A stretch of DNA of 64,000 bases, taken from assembly GCF_024171565.1 (NCBI RefSeq), contig NZ_JALJZZ010000001.1, positions 186,001 through 250,000 of the forward strand. Reading direction: 5' to 3'. The position numbers and the translations under genes are program-made. The stretch comes from Okibacterium sp. HSC-33S16 (GTDB taxonomy: Bacteria > Actinomycetota > Actinomycetes > Actinomycetales > Microbacteriaceae). Positions 1 through 8,530 of the stretch are shown here, one piece after another (the first letter of the stretch is position 1; each line of letters starts with the position of its first letter). Under the pieces are notes generated by a model, which worked only from the letters and a program-made list of their open reading frames with translations, was not told where the DNA came from and did not search any database.

Positions 1-410
1 GAGCCGAGGATCGTCGGGTCACTGTCGGCGAGGTCGGCGATGATCCTCACCCGGTCGACGAGAGTGTCGACCGATGCTGTGACGAGGGAAAGCACGGAGC
101 GGGTCGTGCCGTGAGCACGGTGGACGCGAAGGGCAGAACGGATGCTGTCGGCTCCGTCATCGAAAGAATGCGCGTTGCCGCCGTGGCCGTGAATGTCAAT
201 GAAGCCCGGTGTCAGGGTGAGGCCGGAGGCGTCAACGGTTTCGACGGCGTCGAGTTCGCGCCAGGCCGTACCGGATCCGACCAGTGCCACCGTGTCGCCG
301 GTGAACGCTACGAAGGCGTCAGAAGTGACACTGCCGCCCGAGACCAGTCGTGAGGAGTGGATGATCAGGTCAAGGGGAGCGGGCGGGGCCGCGGAGGTGT
401 TTCCGGTCAC
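1..410 (-). CDS. nagA: N-acetylhexosamine-6-phosphate deacetylase (NagA/AgaA family), C-terminus beyond window edge
   Basis: Only the first 136 residues lie in the window. They form the amidohydrolase N-terminal beta layer followed by PGFIDIHGHGG (about residues 68-78), whose HxH is the metal-binding site of the NagA family. The enzyme removes acetate from GlcNAc-6-P or GalNAc-6-P in the cytoplasm. The GTG start at 410 overlaps the stop of the DeoR gene as GTGA, so translation is probably coupled. Being last in an operon with a SIS isomerase, tagatose-type kinase and aldolase makes the GalNAc-6-P deacetylase role (AgaA) more likely than a pure GlcNAc role. The family is clear; the substrate is inference. 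Confidence 0.9.
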   Translation of the reverse strand, partial: MTGNTSAAPPAPLDLIIHSSRLVSGGSVTSDAFVAFTGDTVALVGSGTAWRELDAVETVDASGLTLTPGFIDIHGHGGNAHSFDDGADSIRSALRVHRAHGTTRSVLSLVTASVDTLVDRVRIIADLADSDPTILG

Positions 411-1195
411 GAGGCAACGATAACGTCGATGCCCGCGTCGGTGAATGAACGCCGCTGGTCGTCTGAGATGCCGGCGTCGGTGATGAACGCCGAGAAAACA
501 TCGTCACTGCCGATGCGAGCGAAAGCACGTTCCCCGATTTTGGCGGAGTCGGCGACCACGATGGCGCGGGTCGCGCGCGTAGCCATGAGTCGGTTGACGT
601 GCGCCTCGGCTTCGTCGTTCACCGACGCGCCGTGCACCGGATCGATGGCGTTCACTCCGATGAAGGCGAGGTCGAGGGCAATGCCGGAGAGCACGGCGTC
701 GCTGTACGGGCCGACCAGTTCATAGGACCGGGGGTGAACGACGCCGCCCGTGACGACAACCTTGAACTGTGGGCGCACGGCGAGTTGAGCCGCAATGTTG
801 ACCGCGTTGGTAACGACGGTGAGGCTCGGCTCGGGGGAGGGCTCCATCAGGTCGGTTCGGGTCGAGAGCACTGTCGCGATCGCTGTTGCCGTTGTGCCTC
901 CGCAGAGGCCGACGACGCTTCCTCGGTGCACGAGTGCGCTCGCTGCGTGGGCGATCCGCTGCTTGGCGTCGGCGTTCGACTCGTGTCGGTAGCGAATCGG
1001 AAGATCGTACGCGACCGAGTTGCGGACCGCCCCTCCGCGGGTCCGAGTGAGGAGCTGTTGGCGAGCGAGCGTGTCGAGGTCGCGCCGTGCCGTCGCCGGG
1101 GAGACGCCGAGGCTCGCGATGAGGTCATCCACCTCAACGGATCCGTTTTCCGCGAGGAGATCGAGTATTGCCGTAAGACGTTCATCCCGGTTCAT
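407..1195 (-). CDS. DeoR/GlpR-family repressor, AgaR-like
   Basis: A 262-residue protein with an N-terminal DeoR winged helix (about residues 1-57, SLGVSPATARRDLDTL being the recognition region) and a DeoRC sugar-phosphate sensor domain with GLCGGTTATA, VVTNAVN, VVTGGVV and FIGVNAID motifs. Family members bind a phosphorylated sugar intermediate and release their operators. It is embedded in the amino-sugar operon with 4-base overlaps on both sides, so it most likely controls this operon in response to a hexosamine- or tagatose-phosphate. A candidate operator lies at 4861-4895. It is distinct from the galactose-linked DeoR protein at 12419. Confidence 0.88.
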   Translation of the reverse strand: MNRDERLTAILDLLAENGSVEVDDLIASLGVSPATARRDLDTLARQQLLTRTRGGAVRNSVAYDLPIRYRHESNADAKQRIAHAASALVHRGSVVGLCGGTTATAIATVLSTRTDLMEPSPEPSLTVVTNAVNIAAQLAVRPQFKVVVTGGVVHPRSYELVGPYSDAVLSGIALDLAFIGVNAIDPVHGASVNDEAEAHVNRLMATRATRAIVVADSAKIGERAFARIGSDDVFSAFITDAGISDDQRRSFTDAGIDVIVAS

Positions 1196-2046
1196 CGCAC
1201 GTCGCCTTCCGCGCTCTGGGCAAAGAGCGTGAGGAGCCGTGCGGCCTCCGCTTCCAGTGCGTCGCGAGCCGGTGAGAGATACTTCCGCGGGTCAACGATG
1301 CCCGGGTCGCGATCGAGGACCTCTCGGGCCGCTCGGGTGTAGAACCCGTTGAGGTGGGTCGACACGTTGACCTTCGTCATTCCTGCGGCAATCGCCGCGA
1401 CAAGGTGGGCGTCGGTGACCCCGGACGAGCCGTGCAACACGAGCGGAACCGGCACGGCGGCCCGAAGTGTCGCGATGAGGCCAAGGTCGAGCGCTGCAAC
1501 GCGGTCGGTCATGGCGTGTGATGACCCCACAGCGACGGCGAGAGCATCGACTCCGGTGTTCGCCACGAAGGATCGGGCTTCGTCCGGATCGGTACGCACA
1601 CCTGGAGCGTGCGGGCCATCCTTGCCACCGACCGTGCCGAGCTCGGCTTCGACGTACACGTCGGCGGCGTGGGCGGCCCCGGCGACGCGTCGGGTCGCAG
1701 CGACGTTCTCGGCGTACGGCAACCGGGCTCCGTCGTACATCACGGAGCTGAAGCCGAGATCGATGGCCTCGAACGCCAGCGCTTCATCCTCGGCGTGGTC
1801 GAGGTGGAGGGAGATCGGCGTGGCGGCGTGCTCGGCGAGGTGAAGTACGGCTTTCGCGAGTGGGGCCAGCGAGCCGTGGTAGCGCGCGCAGTTTTCGGAG
1901 ATCTGCAGGATGACGGGAAGCCCGGCGTGTTCGCTGGCGGACACGAGGCCTTCGGCGGTCTCAAGGGACACCACGTTGAACGCTCCGATCCCGGTGCCTG
2001 AGCGGTAGGCCTGGTCAACCAGTGCCCGAGTGGCGGAGAGAGTCAT
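1192..2046 (-). CDS. Class II ketose-bisphosphate aldolase (tagatose/fructose-bisphosphate type)
   Basis: A 284-residue zinc aldolase of the KbaY/GatY/FbaA type. Visible motifs are LHLDHAED (His84 is the expected zinc ligand and Asp83 the catalytic acid), EAELGTVGGKDG, VGSSHAM (His176, zinc ligand), LHGSSGV (His204, zinc ligand) and KVNVSTHLN (phosphate binding). It cleaves a ketose-1,6-bisphosphate to dihydroxyacetone phosphate and glyceraldehyde-3-phosphate in the cytoplasm. Position next to a PfkB kinase and AgaS-like isomerase suggests tagatose-1,6-bisphosphate as substrate. The ATG overlaps the kinase stop by four bases, and its own stop overlaps the DeoR start. Confidence 0.9.
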   Translation of the reverse strand: MTLSATRALVDQAYRSGTGIGAFNVVSLETAEGLVSASEHAGLPVILQISENCARYHGSLAPLAKAVLHLAEHAATPISLHLDHAEDEALAFEAIDLGFSSVMYDGARLPYAENVAATRRVAGAAHAADVYVEAELGTVGGKDGPHAPGVRTDPDEARSFVANTGVDALAVAVGSSHAMTDRVAALDLGLIATLRAAVPVPLVLHGSSGVTDAHLVAAIAAGMTKVNVSTHLNGFYTRAAREVLDRDPGIVDPRKYLSPARDALEAEAARLLTLFAQSAEGDVR

Positions 2047-2981
2047 GAGAGGTCCTCGCGTGGTGTGACAGTGATCTCGAGTTCAGCCTCGAGTTCCGCA
2101 ACGCGCGTGGGGTGCACGCTGCCGGCGAGCGGCTCGAGAACGGCCGCGGCTGACCACGCGGTGGCGCGGCTGAGAAGGGTCCGCGTGTCTACGGGTGTGG
2201 TTCCTGTCGCGAGCGCCGACGCTATGGCGGCGACAGCGGCGTCGCCCGCTCCGGTGGGGTTCCCTGACAGCACCCGGCCGAGGTGTGCCGACCAGAGCGG
2301 GTCGCGTTGGTCGCGCGGAACCGCGATCATGCCGTCCTCACCGAGCGACACCAGAATGAGGCCGGCGCCACGTGCCTGCAGGGCGCGGGCCCCGGCCACC
2401 GGGTCGGTCTCTCCGGTGGTTTCGGTCAGTTCTGCCGCGTTCGGTTTCAGCACGGTGGCTCCGGCTTCAGCCGCGAAACGCAGGGCGGAACCGGTCGCGT
2501 CAGCGACCACCGGAATTTCCCGATCACGCCCGAGGGCAACCAGGTTCCCGTACAGGGCCGGCGAGCAGCCGGGTGGGACGCTGCCGGAAATGACCAGGCA
2601 ATCAGCGCTATCGAGCCGGGCTGCGACGCGCACGAGGAGTTCCTCCCAGACGGCGTCGTCGAGAGCCGTTCCGGTCTCATTGAAGACCGTCGTCTGGTGC
2701 GGCTCCACCACCGCCGTTGACTGCCGGACCGAGCCGGGAACGTCGAGAAAATCTACCGGTATTCCGTTGAGATCAGCAGCGAACCACGCGCGGTCGGAGG
2801 ATCCGACCGGAGCGATGGCGACAGCATCCGCTCCCATGATGGTGAGAACGCGAGCGACGTTGATGCCTTTGCCGCCGGCGCGATGGACGCCAGGAGTGAC
2901 GCGGTGGGTGTGCCCGGGCTCGAGGCGATCGACCGTGAGGGTGATGTCGATCGCCGGATTGGGCGTGACGACGACGATCAC
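2043..2981 (-). CDS. PfkB-family hexose-phosphate kinase (tagatose-6-phosphate / 1-phosphofructokinase type)
   Basis: A 312-residue ribokinase-fold kinase. The substrate signature TPNPAID begins the protein, GGKGINVAR (about 36-44) is the first PfkB signature, and NPTGAGDAAVAAI (about 242-254) is the second, carrying the GAGD anion hole and catalytic Asp. It phosphorylates a hexose phosphate at C1 using ATP. Next to a class II aldolase and SIS isomerase, tagatose-6-phosphate to tagatose-1,6-bisphosphate is the most economical assignment; fructose-1-phosphate kinase is the main alternative. The GTG start at 2981 overlaps the ROK stop as GTGA, and the stop overlaps the aldolase ATG. Confidence 0.88.
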   Translation of the reverse strand: MIVVVTPNPAIDITLTVDRLEPGHTHRVTPGVHRAGGKGINVARVLTIMGADAVAIAPVGSSDRAWFAADLNGIPVDFLDVPGSVRQSTAVVEPHQTTVFNETGTALDDAVWEELLVRVAARLDSADCLVISGSVPPGCSPALYGNLVALGRDREIPVVADATGSALRFAAEAGATVLKPNAAELTETTGETDPVAGARALQARGAGLILVSLGEDGMIAVPRDQRDPLWSAHLGRVLSGNPTGAGDAAVAAIASALATGTTPVDTRTLLSRATAWSAAAVLEPLAGSVHPTRVAELEAELEITVTPREDLS

Positions 2982-3946
2982 GACGCCACCGTGGGGCTGA
3001 TCAGAGAGCGGGCGCCGAGTGCGGCACCAACGAGGCCGGCGTTCTCTCCGACGGTCGCGGGGAGCAGAACCGGGCGGCGGTGGAAAGTGAGGAAGGAGTT
3101 CATTCGAGCTTCGACCGGAACGAACAGGGCGTCGCCGGCCTGGGCGAGGCCGCCGCCGAGGACGATGGCTTCCGGAGCGAGCAGAGCGACGCTCTGTGCG
3201 AGCACCTGGCCGATAGCATCCGTGGCGGTCGTCCAGACCTTTTGAGCGAGCAGGTCGCCGGCCTGCGCCCGCTCGAGGACTTCACGGGCACCAATCGCGG
3301 TGCCGACGGATTCGATGTCGTCGAGGGCGGCTCGATAGAGGCGGCTGATCGCGCCGGCGGATCCGATCGCTTCGAGGCAGCCGCGGCCGCCGCAGGCACA
3401 CTCGACGCCGCCCGGGTCGACAACGGAGTGACCAATTTCGCCGGCGTAGCCGTGAGCGGAGTATGCGCGGCCGTCGATAAAGACGGCCCCCGCAATTCCG
3501 GTGCCGATGACGACCACAAGAACGCTCGAATACTGACCGGCTCTGCCGAGTGCATATTCGGCGGCGCCGGCGGCTCGCACGTCGTGCGTGAAGTAGACCG
3601 GGAGGCCGAGCCGTGCGGAGGCAAGATCTCGGAAAGGGACGTTTTCCCAACCGATGTTCTCCGAGAACACCCCGACGCCGAGCTCGTCATCGACGAGGCC
3701 GGGAACGATGAGTCCGGCTGCGCGAATCTCGACGGTGGGATGGGCAGTACGAAATTCGGCGGCGAGCGACTGGATCCGGGCGAGGACGCCATTTCCGGTT
3801 CCGTCGGTGGAGAGCGGGGTCGGAACACGAACGGTGTCGAGCAGGGCACCGGACTGGTCGACCAGTGTTGCTTTGGTGTCGGTGCCGCCAACGTCAAAGG
3901 CGAGGACGGCGGGTCCCGGTCCGAGCGGCGTGACCGGTGTGCTCAT
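2978..3946 (-). CDS. ROK-family sugar kinase, probable N-acetylhexosamine kinase
   Basis: A 322-residue ROK kinase. The ATP phosphate loop is FDVGGTDTKATLVD near the N-terminus, the second motif is VVVIGTGIAGAVFIDG, and the ROK zinc centre is visible as GEIGHSVV followed by CACGGRGCLE. No DNA-binding domain is present, so it is an enzyme rather than a ROK repressor. In this operon it would phosphorylate the imported N-acetylgalactosamine (or GlcNAc), making the substrate of the NagA-like deacetylase. An upstream in-frame extension to 4210 is arginine/proline-rich shadow sequence; the ATG at 3946 overlaps the SIS gene stop by four bases and is the natural start. Confidence 0.9.
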   Translation of the reverse strand: MSTPVTPLGPGPAVLAFDVGGTDTKATLVDQSGALLDTVRVPTPLSTDGTGNGVLARIQSLAAEFRTAHPTVEIRAAGLIVPGLVDDELGVGVFSENIGWENVPFRDLASARLGLPVYFTHDVRAAGAAEYALGRAGQYSSVLVVVIGTGIAGAVFIDGRAYSAHGYAGEIGHSVVDPGGVECACGGRGCLEAIGSAGAISRLYRAALDDIESVGTAIGAREVLERAQAGDLLAQKVWTTATDAIGQVLAQSVALLAPEAIVLGGGLAQAGDALFVPVEARMNSFLTFHRRPVLLPATVGENAGLVGAALGARSLISPTVAS

Positions 3947-4839
3947 GCGTCGAGGATGACCGAGCGAGTGAGGTTGCGGGGAAGATCGGGGTTGAGGCCA
4001 GCCCGGAGTGAACGCTCGAGCGCAACGCGATGGGCGCGGACGAGGTCGGCGAGCGGGTCGAGGTCTGAGTGCTCGAAGTGTGCCCCGGTTGCGGCGACCT
4101 GATCGTCGAGGCCACTCGGCACTTCGCCGAACGCCCAGACGGCCCGGCCGGGCGCGGCGATGGCGAGTGGCCCGTGCCGGTACTCCATGGCGGGGTAGGA
4201 CTCGGTCCATGCCTGCGACGACTCGCGCATTTTGAGAGCGGCTTCGTGAGCGAGACCCACAGTCCAGCCCCGGCCGAGGTAGGTGATCTGCTCGGCGCTG
4301 ACCAGTTCATCGGGAAGGTCTGCGGCGAGGGCCGTTCTCGCGTCGGCGATCGACTGGGAAACGTCGGCGCCGGTGGATGCGCGGAGGAACGTCAGCGCTG
4401 TGGTGGCGAACCGGGTCTGCACGACGCTCTTCTCGTCGGCGAAGGGGAGCGCGATGATGTCATCCGCCGCGTCGACGAGGGGGCTCGACGTGTCACCGAC
4501 GATGCCAACCGTTCGAATTCGCCCGTTTACGGCGGCGAGGAGTTCCAGCACTTCCGACGTCGTACCCGAGCGAGTGATGGCAACGATTGCGTCGTACTGA
4601 CGATCAATGAAAGCTTCCGACGCTGCGAAGGCATCCGTCAGTCCGCCACCAGCGCGCTCGCGCAGTGCCGCATACGACTGCGCCATGAACCATGACGTTC
4701 CGCAGCCAATAACCGCGACGCGGGCGCCCGCTTGCGGAAGGAGCTTCGGCTCGTGACTCAGTTCCGCGGCGCGCGCCCAGACGTCGGGCTGGCTCGCGAG
4801 TTCTTCGGCCATGTTTGCGCCAGCTGCGGAAGTGTCCAC
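3943..4839 (-). CDS. SIS-domain sugar-phosphate isomerase/deaminase, AgaS-like
   Basis: A 298-residue protein with two SIS domains: the first has VIGCGTSWF and ITRSGTTSEVLELL, the second has YLGRGWTVGLAHEAALKMRE and EYRHGP, the pattern of the GlmS isomerase half and of AgaS. It lacks the glutaminase domain of GlmS. AgaS-type enzymes convert galactosamine-6-phosphate to tagatose-6-phosphate plus ammonia, the step joining the deacetylase to the kinase/aldolase pair. The GTG start at 4839 has GGAG five bases upstream. It heads a chain of six genes with 4-base overlaps. Substrate assignment is by context. Confidence 0.87.
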   Translation of the reverse strand: MDTSAAGANMAEELASQPDVWARAAELSHEPKLLPQAGARVAVIGCGTSWFMAQSYAALRERAGGGLTDAFAASEAFIDRQYDAIVAITRSGTTSEVLELLAAVNGRIRTVGIVGDTSSPLVDAADDIIALPFADEKSVVQTRFATTALTFLRASTGADVSQSIADARTALAADLPDELVSAEQITYLGRGWTVGLAHEAALKMRESSQAWTESYPAMEYRHGPLAIAAPGRAVWAFGEVPSGLDDQVAATGAHFEHSDLDPLADLVRAHRVALERSLRAGLNPDLPRNLTRSVILDA

Positions 4840-4860
4840 GGAAGCTCCAGGTGTTCAGAG

Positions 4861-4895
4861 TGATTGAGAATGATCATAAAACCATCTTCCAATCA
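4861..4895 (-). promoter_or_regulatory. Candidate promoter/operator region of the amino-sugar operon
   Basis: In the 95-base gap between the GH20 gene and the SIS gene, the minus strand carries a -10-like TATGAT (4873-4878) inside the palindrome ATGATCAT, and an outer inverted repeat TGATTG (4861-4866) / CAATCA (4890-4895). This would be a reasonable place for the operon's DeoR protein to act. No good -35 is seen. The assignment is inference. Confidence 0.4.
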
Positions 4896-4934
4896 GTATC
4901 GATCAGATCGAGGTCGAGCGCAAGGACATGGCGG

Positions 4935-6461
4935 TTAGTCGACAGCCGGGCCGCCCGGTCGGATCCCGAGTGCTCGGAACCGCGACGCGAATGCCTCGAG
5001 GCGGATCGAGAAGTCTTCCCAGGTGCGCCGCTCAGACGCATCGGGCACAACGGACCACGCGATTTCAGCGACAGCGGCAAGGCGCGGGAAGACGAGGTAG
5101 TCGATATCGGCACGAGACCTCACTGTCTCGGTCCAGAGCGGTGCTTCGACACCGAGGATGGCGCTTGCCGCCTCGGGGAGAATCGTCGTAGGTTCCCATT
5201 CGTAGGACTCACGCACAGAGGTCGGCCCGTCGGCCCAGGACAGTCCGATCGGGCTGTCGTCGTCGTAGGTCATGTCGAGGTAAGCCACGTCGGCGGGGGA
5301 GAGGATGAGGGAGCCCCCCTGCCGCACGAACGACAGCGCACGGTCGGCGGAGTCGTCCTGCGGGACGCGGTAACTCCAGTACTGGCCGATGGTTCCTGGC
5401 GCGAGGTCCGAGCTAATTCCGGCCTCGTGCCAAGCGATCGGGACCTTGCCGTGCTCGGCAACGAGCCGGCTGGCGCGACCGACGAACTCCCGGTAGTCGT
5501 CGGGGGGCGTCGCGTGTGACTCGTCGCCTCCGAAGTGCAGCCAGGGTCCGGGAGATTGCGCGGCAACGTCGCGAATGACATCGCCCAGGAACGCCCACGT
5601 GGCGTCGCTGTGCGTGTCCAGGCTCGAAAATCCGACCTCCGTCCCGACATACGAATCCGGAGCGGTCCCGCTCGGATTCAGCTCGGGGAGCGACGCGAGT
5701 GCTGCGTTGGTGTGCCCGGGCAGATCTATCTCAGGAACGATGGTGATGAACTGCGCCGCCGCGTGCTCCACAATCCGAGTGAAGTCTTCGCGTGTGTAGA
5801 AGCCGCCGGGTCCACCGTCGACCTCGCTGGAGCCGCCAACATCGGTGAGTTCCGGTCGACCGTCGATCGAAATGCGCCATCCCTGATCGTCGGTGAGGTG
5901 CAGGTGCAGCACGTTGATCTTGAACAGCGCGATGCGGTCAAGGAAAGCACAGACCTCAGTGGCATCAAAAAAGTGTCGTGCCACGTCGAGCATGGCTCCG
6001 CGATAGGAGAAGCGCGGCCGGTCGGTGATCGATGTTGCGATGGCTTCCCACGCGGCGGAACGCACGGAGTGCTCTTCGAGATCCGGCGGGAACAGTTGAC
6101 GAAGCGATTGGATGCCGTAGAACAGTCCGGCGTTCGTGGTCGCCGTGATGACGCATCCCCGTTCGGAGGTTTCCAGACGGTACCCCTCCGCGCCGACCCC
6201 GGCGATGTCGTCGAGGTCGAGGTGCAGGGTGATGTCGTGGCCGGCGTTTGTGCCGGCGGGGGCCGGGCGCGCTTCGAGAGCCGTTTCGACGGGCAGTGCG
6301 AATCCGGTCGACCGCCGCAAGACCGAGGCGAGATACGTCGCAACGGGCGCCGACGCATCCGTTGCAAGAATTCGTGACGCGCTGGTCAGCACAAACGGTG
6401 GAGCGCCTGGCGGGACGTGTTGTTCGGTCGGTAACGGGATGACGCTGCCGGGGTGTCTCAT
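4935..6461 (-). CDS. Beta-N-acetylhexosaminidase, GH20 family
   Basis: About 508 residues. An N-terminal GH20b-like domain precedes the catalytic barrel, where RGAMLDVARHFF, LHLHLTDDQGWR, PEIDLPGHTNAAL and LHFGGDES are visible; the Asp-Glu pair of GGDE (about residues 310-311) is the substrate-assisted catalytic pair of GH20. It releases terminal GlcNAc or GalNAc from oligosaccharides, feeding the operon downstream. I see no clear signal peptide, so it is probably cytoplasmic and acts on imported oligosaccharides. I place the start at the ATG at 6461; an in-frame TTG at 6524 would add 21 residues but overlap the DinB gene. Confidence 0.9.
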   Translation of the reverse strand: MRHPGSVIPLPTEQHVPPGAPPFVLTSASRILATDASAPVATYLASVLRRSTGFALPVETALEARPAPAGTNAGHDITLHLDLDDIAGVGAEGYRLETSERGCVITATTNAGLFYGIQSLRQLFPPDLEEHSVRSAAWEAIATSITDRPRFSYRGAMLDVARHFFDATEVCAFLDRIALFKINVLHLHLTDDQGWRISIDGRPELTDVGGSSEVDGGPGGFYTREDFTRIVEHAAAQFITIVPEIDLPGHTNAALASLPELNPSGTAPDSYVGTEVGFSSLDTHSDATWAFLGDVIRDVAAQSPGPWLHFGGDESHATPPDDYREFVGRASRLVAEHGKVPIAWHEAGISSDLAPGTIGQYWSYRVPQDDSADRALSFVRQGGSLILSPADVAYLDMTYDDDSPIGLSWADGPTSVRESYEWEPTTILPEAASAILGVEAPLWTETVRSRADIDYLVFPRLAAVAEIAWSVVPDASERRTWEDFSIRLEAFASRFRALGIRPGGPAVD

Positions 6462-6501
6462 CTGCGGTCCGTTTCTGTCGCCCTGTGAACGTTGTCGAAT
6501 G

Positions 6502-7020
6502 CTATTCGCCGGTGGCTCCGTCAAGCATCTCGCGCAAAATGTCGATGTGGCCGCAATGGCGTGCCGTCTCTTCGATCATGTGCACGAGGATCCAGCGCAG
6601 CGTCACGTTGGCGTTGTGGACACCGCGGTCGTTGAGGTGGAAATTGGCAGCGACGTGACGTGATTCGTCGCACGCGCGCTCGTAGTCCGCGATGATGTCG
6701 GCCAGGCGGTCTCCGGCTGTGACCCGGAACTCCGCATCAGGATCGTCGTCGCTCCACCGGGTCGGCACGCTGGTTTCCCCGGCGAGGTCATCGCGGAACC
6801 AGGAACGCTCCACATCCGCGAGGTGACGGATCAAGCCGGAGACCGACGTCTCGGAGGGCAACAGTCGTTTTGCGGCGTCGTCGTCGCTGAGACCGGTCGC
6901 CTTGTAGACAATGGTGGCCCGATTCACCTCGAGGAAGCTCTCGAGGGTTTCTCTCTCGGTTGCCCCGTTCGTGGGTTCGGGGCGGGTATCTTCCGGAAGT
7001 CTTCCTGTCGACGTTGGCAT
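6502..7020 (-). CDS. DinB-family protein (DUF664-type)
   Basis: A 172-residue protein of the DinB four-helix-bundle superfamily. The expected metal-binding histidines are in LIRHLADVERSWF, in the central helix, and in LVHMIEETARHCGHIDILRE near the C-terminus. In actinomycetes related proteins are mycothiol- or bacillithiol-type transferases, but the substrate cannot be read from sequence. The ATG at 7020 has no Shine-Dalgarno; on the minus strand a TACAGT hexamer (7027-7032) lies six bases upstream, the leaderless arrangement seen repeatedly in this window. It ends just inside the possible extended start of the GH20 gene. Confidence 0.8.
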   Translation of the reverse strand: MPTSTGRLPEDTRPEPTNGATERETLESFLEVNRATIVYKATGLSDDDAAKRLLPSETSVSGLIRHLADVERSWFRDDLAGETSVPTRWSDDDPDAEFRVTAGDRLADIIADYERACDESRHVAANFHLNDRGVHNANVTLRWILVHMIEETARHCGHIDILREMLDGATGE

Positions 7021-7049
7021 CTGACCACTGTAGTCAGCGGCGCGATATC
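7021..7049 (+). promoter_or_regulatory. Candidate promoter of the riboswitch-glyA-folD transcript
   Basis: CTGACC (7021-7026), 17 bases, GATATC (7044-7049) would start transcription near 7056, some 30 bases before the aptamer. A TGATACCAT at 7076-7084 resembles an extended -10 but would start inside the P1 helix, so I prefer the upstream one. The match is weak. Confidence 0.3.
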
Positions 7050-7086
7050 CGACGAGCCTGAAGCGGCACGTCCCCTGATACCATTG

Positions 7087-7220
7087 CCGTGTCGTAACTG
7101 GCGTAAAAATTCCTCGCACGAACCAAGAGACTTCTGAGCTCCCGGTTTGAGTTGGGATTTGGATGGTCACCATCAGGGAGCGACTGACACGGATTCGGCC
7201 GAACGCCTGGGTCGATACGG
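7087..7220 (+). promoter_or_regulatory. ZTP (pfl) riboswitch controlling glyA-folD
   Basis: CCGTGTCG (7087-7094) pairs with CGATACGG (7213-7220) as an 8-bp P1 with one G-U pair. Just inside are TAACTGGCG on the 5' side and CCGAACGCCTGGGT on the 3' side, close to the conserved ACUGGCG and CGCCUGGG blocks of the ZTP aptamer that form its pseudoknot (GGCG with CGCC). The long linker holds a GCTCCC/GGGAGC hairpin, as variable linkers do in this class. ZTP riboswitches sense the purine/folate alarmone ZTP and precede one-carbon genes such as folD and glyA, exactly the genes found here. How the signal reaches the ribosome site at 7247-7252 is not clear. Confidence 0.85.
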
Positions 7221-7258
7221 ATTACCTCTTTTGTCCGCCGCTGTCTTAAGGAGCCAGT

Positions 7259-8530
7259 TTGTCTTCCACCTTCAACGCGCCTCTCTCTGAGGTCGATCCC
7301 GAAATTGCTGCCGTTCTCGAGAACGAGCTTGGCCGCCAGCGCAATTACCTCGAGATGATCGCGAGCGAGAACTTCGTTCCGGTCTCCGTCCTGCAGTCGC
7401 AGGGCAGCGTGCTCACCAACAAGTACGCCGAGGGCTACCCCGGACGTCGCTACTACGGTGGCTGCGAGTATGTCGACGTGGCAGAGTCGCTCGCCATTGA
7501 GCGCGCTAAGAGCCTGTTCGGCGCTGAGTTTGCCAACGTGCAGCCGCACTCGGGCGCGAGCGCCAACGCAGCAGTCCTCTCGGCGATCGCGACCCCCGGT
7601 GACACCATCCTCGGCCTCGAGCTGGCACATGGTGGACACCTCACCCATGGCATGAAGCTCAACTTCTCCGGCAAGCTCTACAACGCTGTGTCCTACGGTG
7701 TTGACCCCGAGACTTTCCTCGTCGACATGAACGTCGTTCGGGAGAAGGCACTCGAGCACAAGCCGCAGGTCATCATCGCTGGCTGGTCGGCCTACCCGCG
7801 CCAGCTCGACTTCGCCGCCTTCCGTGCCATCGCCGATGAGGTCGGCGCGAAGCTCTGGGTCGACATGGCCCACTTTGCCGGGCTGGTCGCCGCAGGCCTG
7901 CACCCGTCTCCGGTTCCCTTCGCCGATGTCGTGTCGTCGACCGTGCACAAGACGCTCGCCGGTCCGCGGTCGGGATTCATCCTCAGCCGTGACATGGAGC
8001 TCGCCAAAAAGCTCAATTCGAACGTCTTCCCCGGCCAGCAGGGTGGACCGCTCATGCACGTCATCGCGGCGAAGGCCACCGCCTTCCTTCTCGCCGCGCA
8101 GCCGGAGTTCAAGGACCGTCAGGAGCGCACTCTCCGTGGTGCCCGCATCCTGGCCGAGCGTCTCACAGCTGAGGACTCGCGGTCTGCCGGCATTGACGTT
8201 CTCACCGGAGGCACGGACGTGCACCTCGTCCTGGCCGACCTGCGCAACTCTGAGATCAATGGGCAGCAGGCAGAAGATGCCCTGCACGAGGTCGGCATCA
8301 CGGTGAACCGCAACTCGGTTCCGTTCGACCCCCGTCCGCCGATGGTCACCTCGGGTCTCCGCATTGGTACCCCGGCATTGGCAACGCGCGGATTCGGCGA
8401 CGCCGAGTTCACCGAGGTCTCCGATGTCATCGCTGCTGCCCTGATGCCGGGTGCTGACATCGAGGCTCTTCGTGCCCGGGTGTCGACCCTGACCGAGGCG
8501 TTCCCGCTGTACCCGGGTCTCGCCCAGTAA
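7259..8530 (+). CDS. glyA: Serine hydroxymethyltransferase
   Basis: A 423-residue PLP enzyme that interconverts serine plus tetrahydrofolate with glycine plus 5,10-methylene-THF in the cytoplasm. Motifs include [39 protein letters not shown] and [13 protein letters not shown], where Lys231 should carry PLP. Full length for the family. The start is TTG at 7259, fixed by AAGGAG six bases upstream and by the conserved N-terminus. It is the first gene after the ZTP riboswitch, and its TAA overlaps the folD ATG by one base (TAATG), so the two are coupled. Confidence 0.97.
   Translation: MSSTFNAPLSEVDPEIAAVLENELGRQRNYLEMIASENFVPVSVLQSQGSVLTNKYAEGYPGRRYYGGCEYVDVAESLAIERAKSLFGAEFANVQPHSGASANAAVLSAIATPGDTILGLELAHGGHLTHGMKLNFSGKLYNAVSYGVDPETFLVDMNVVREKALEHKPQVIIAGWSAYPRQLDFAAFRAIADEVGAKLWVDMAHFAGLVAAGLHPSPVPFADVVSSTVHKTLAGPRSGFILSRDMELAKKLNSNVFPGQQGGPLMHVIAAKATAFLLAAQPEFKDRQERTLRGARILAERLTAEDSRSAGIDVLTGGTDVHLVLADLRNSEINGQQAEDALHEVGITVNRNSVPFDPRPPMVTSGLRIGTPALATRGFGDAEFTEVSDVIAAALMPGADIEALRARVSTLTEAFPLYPGLAQ

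Noticed and set aside
7076..7084. Extended -10 (TGATACCAT) before the glyA riboswitch
   Set aside because: Transcription from it would begin inside the P1 helix and destroy the aptamer.
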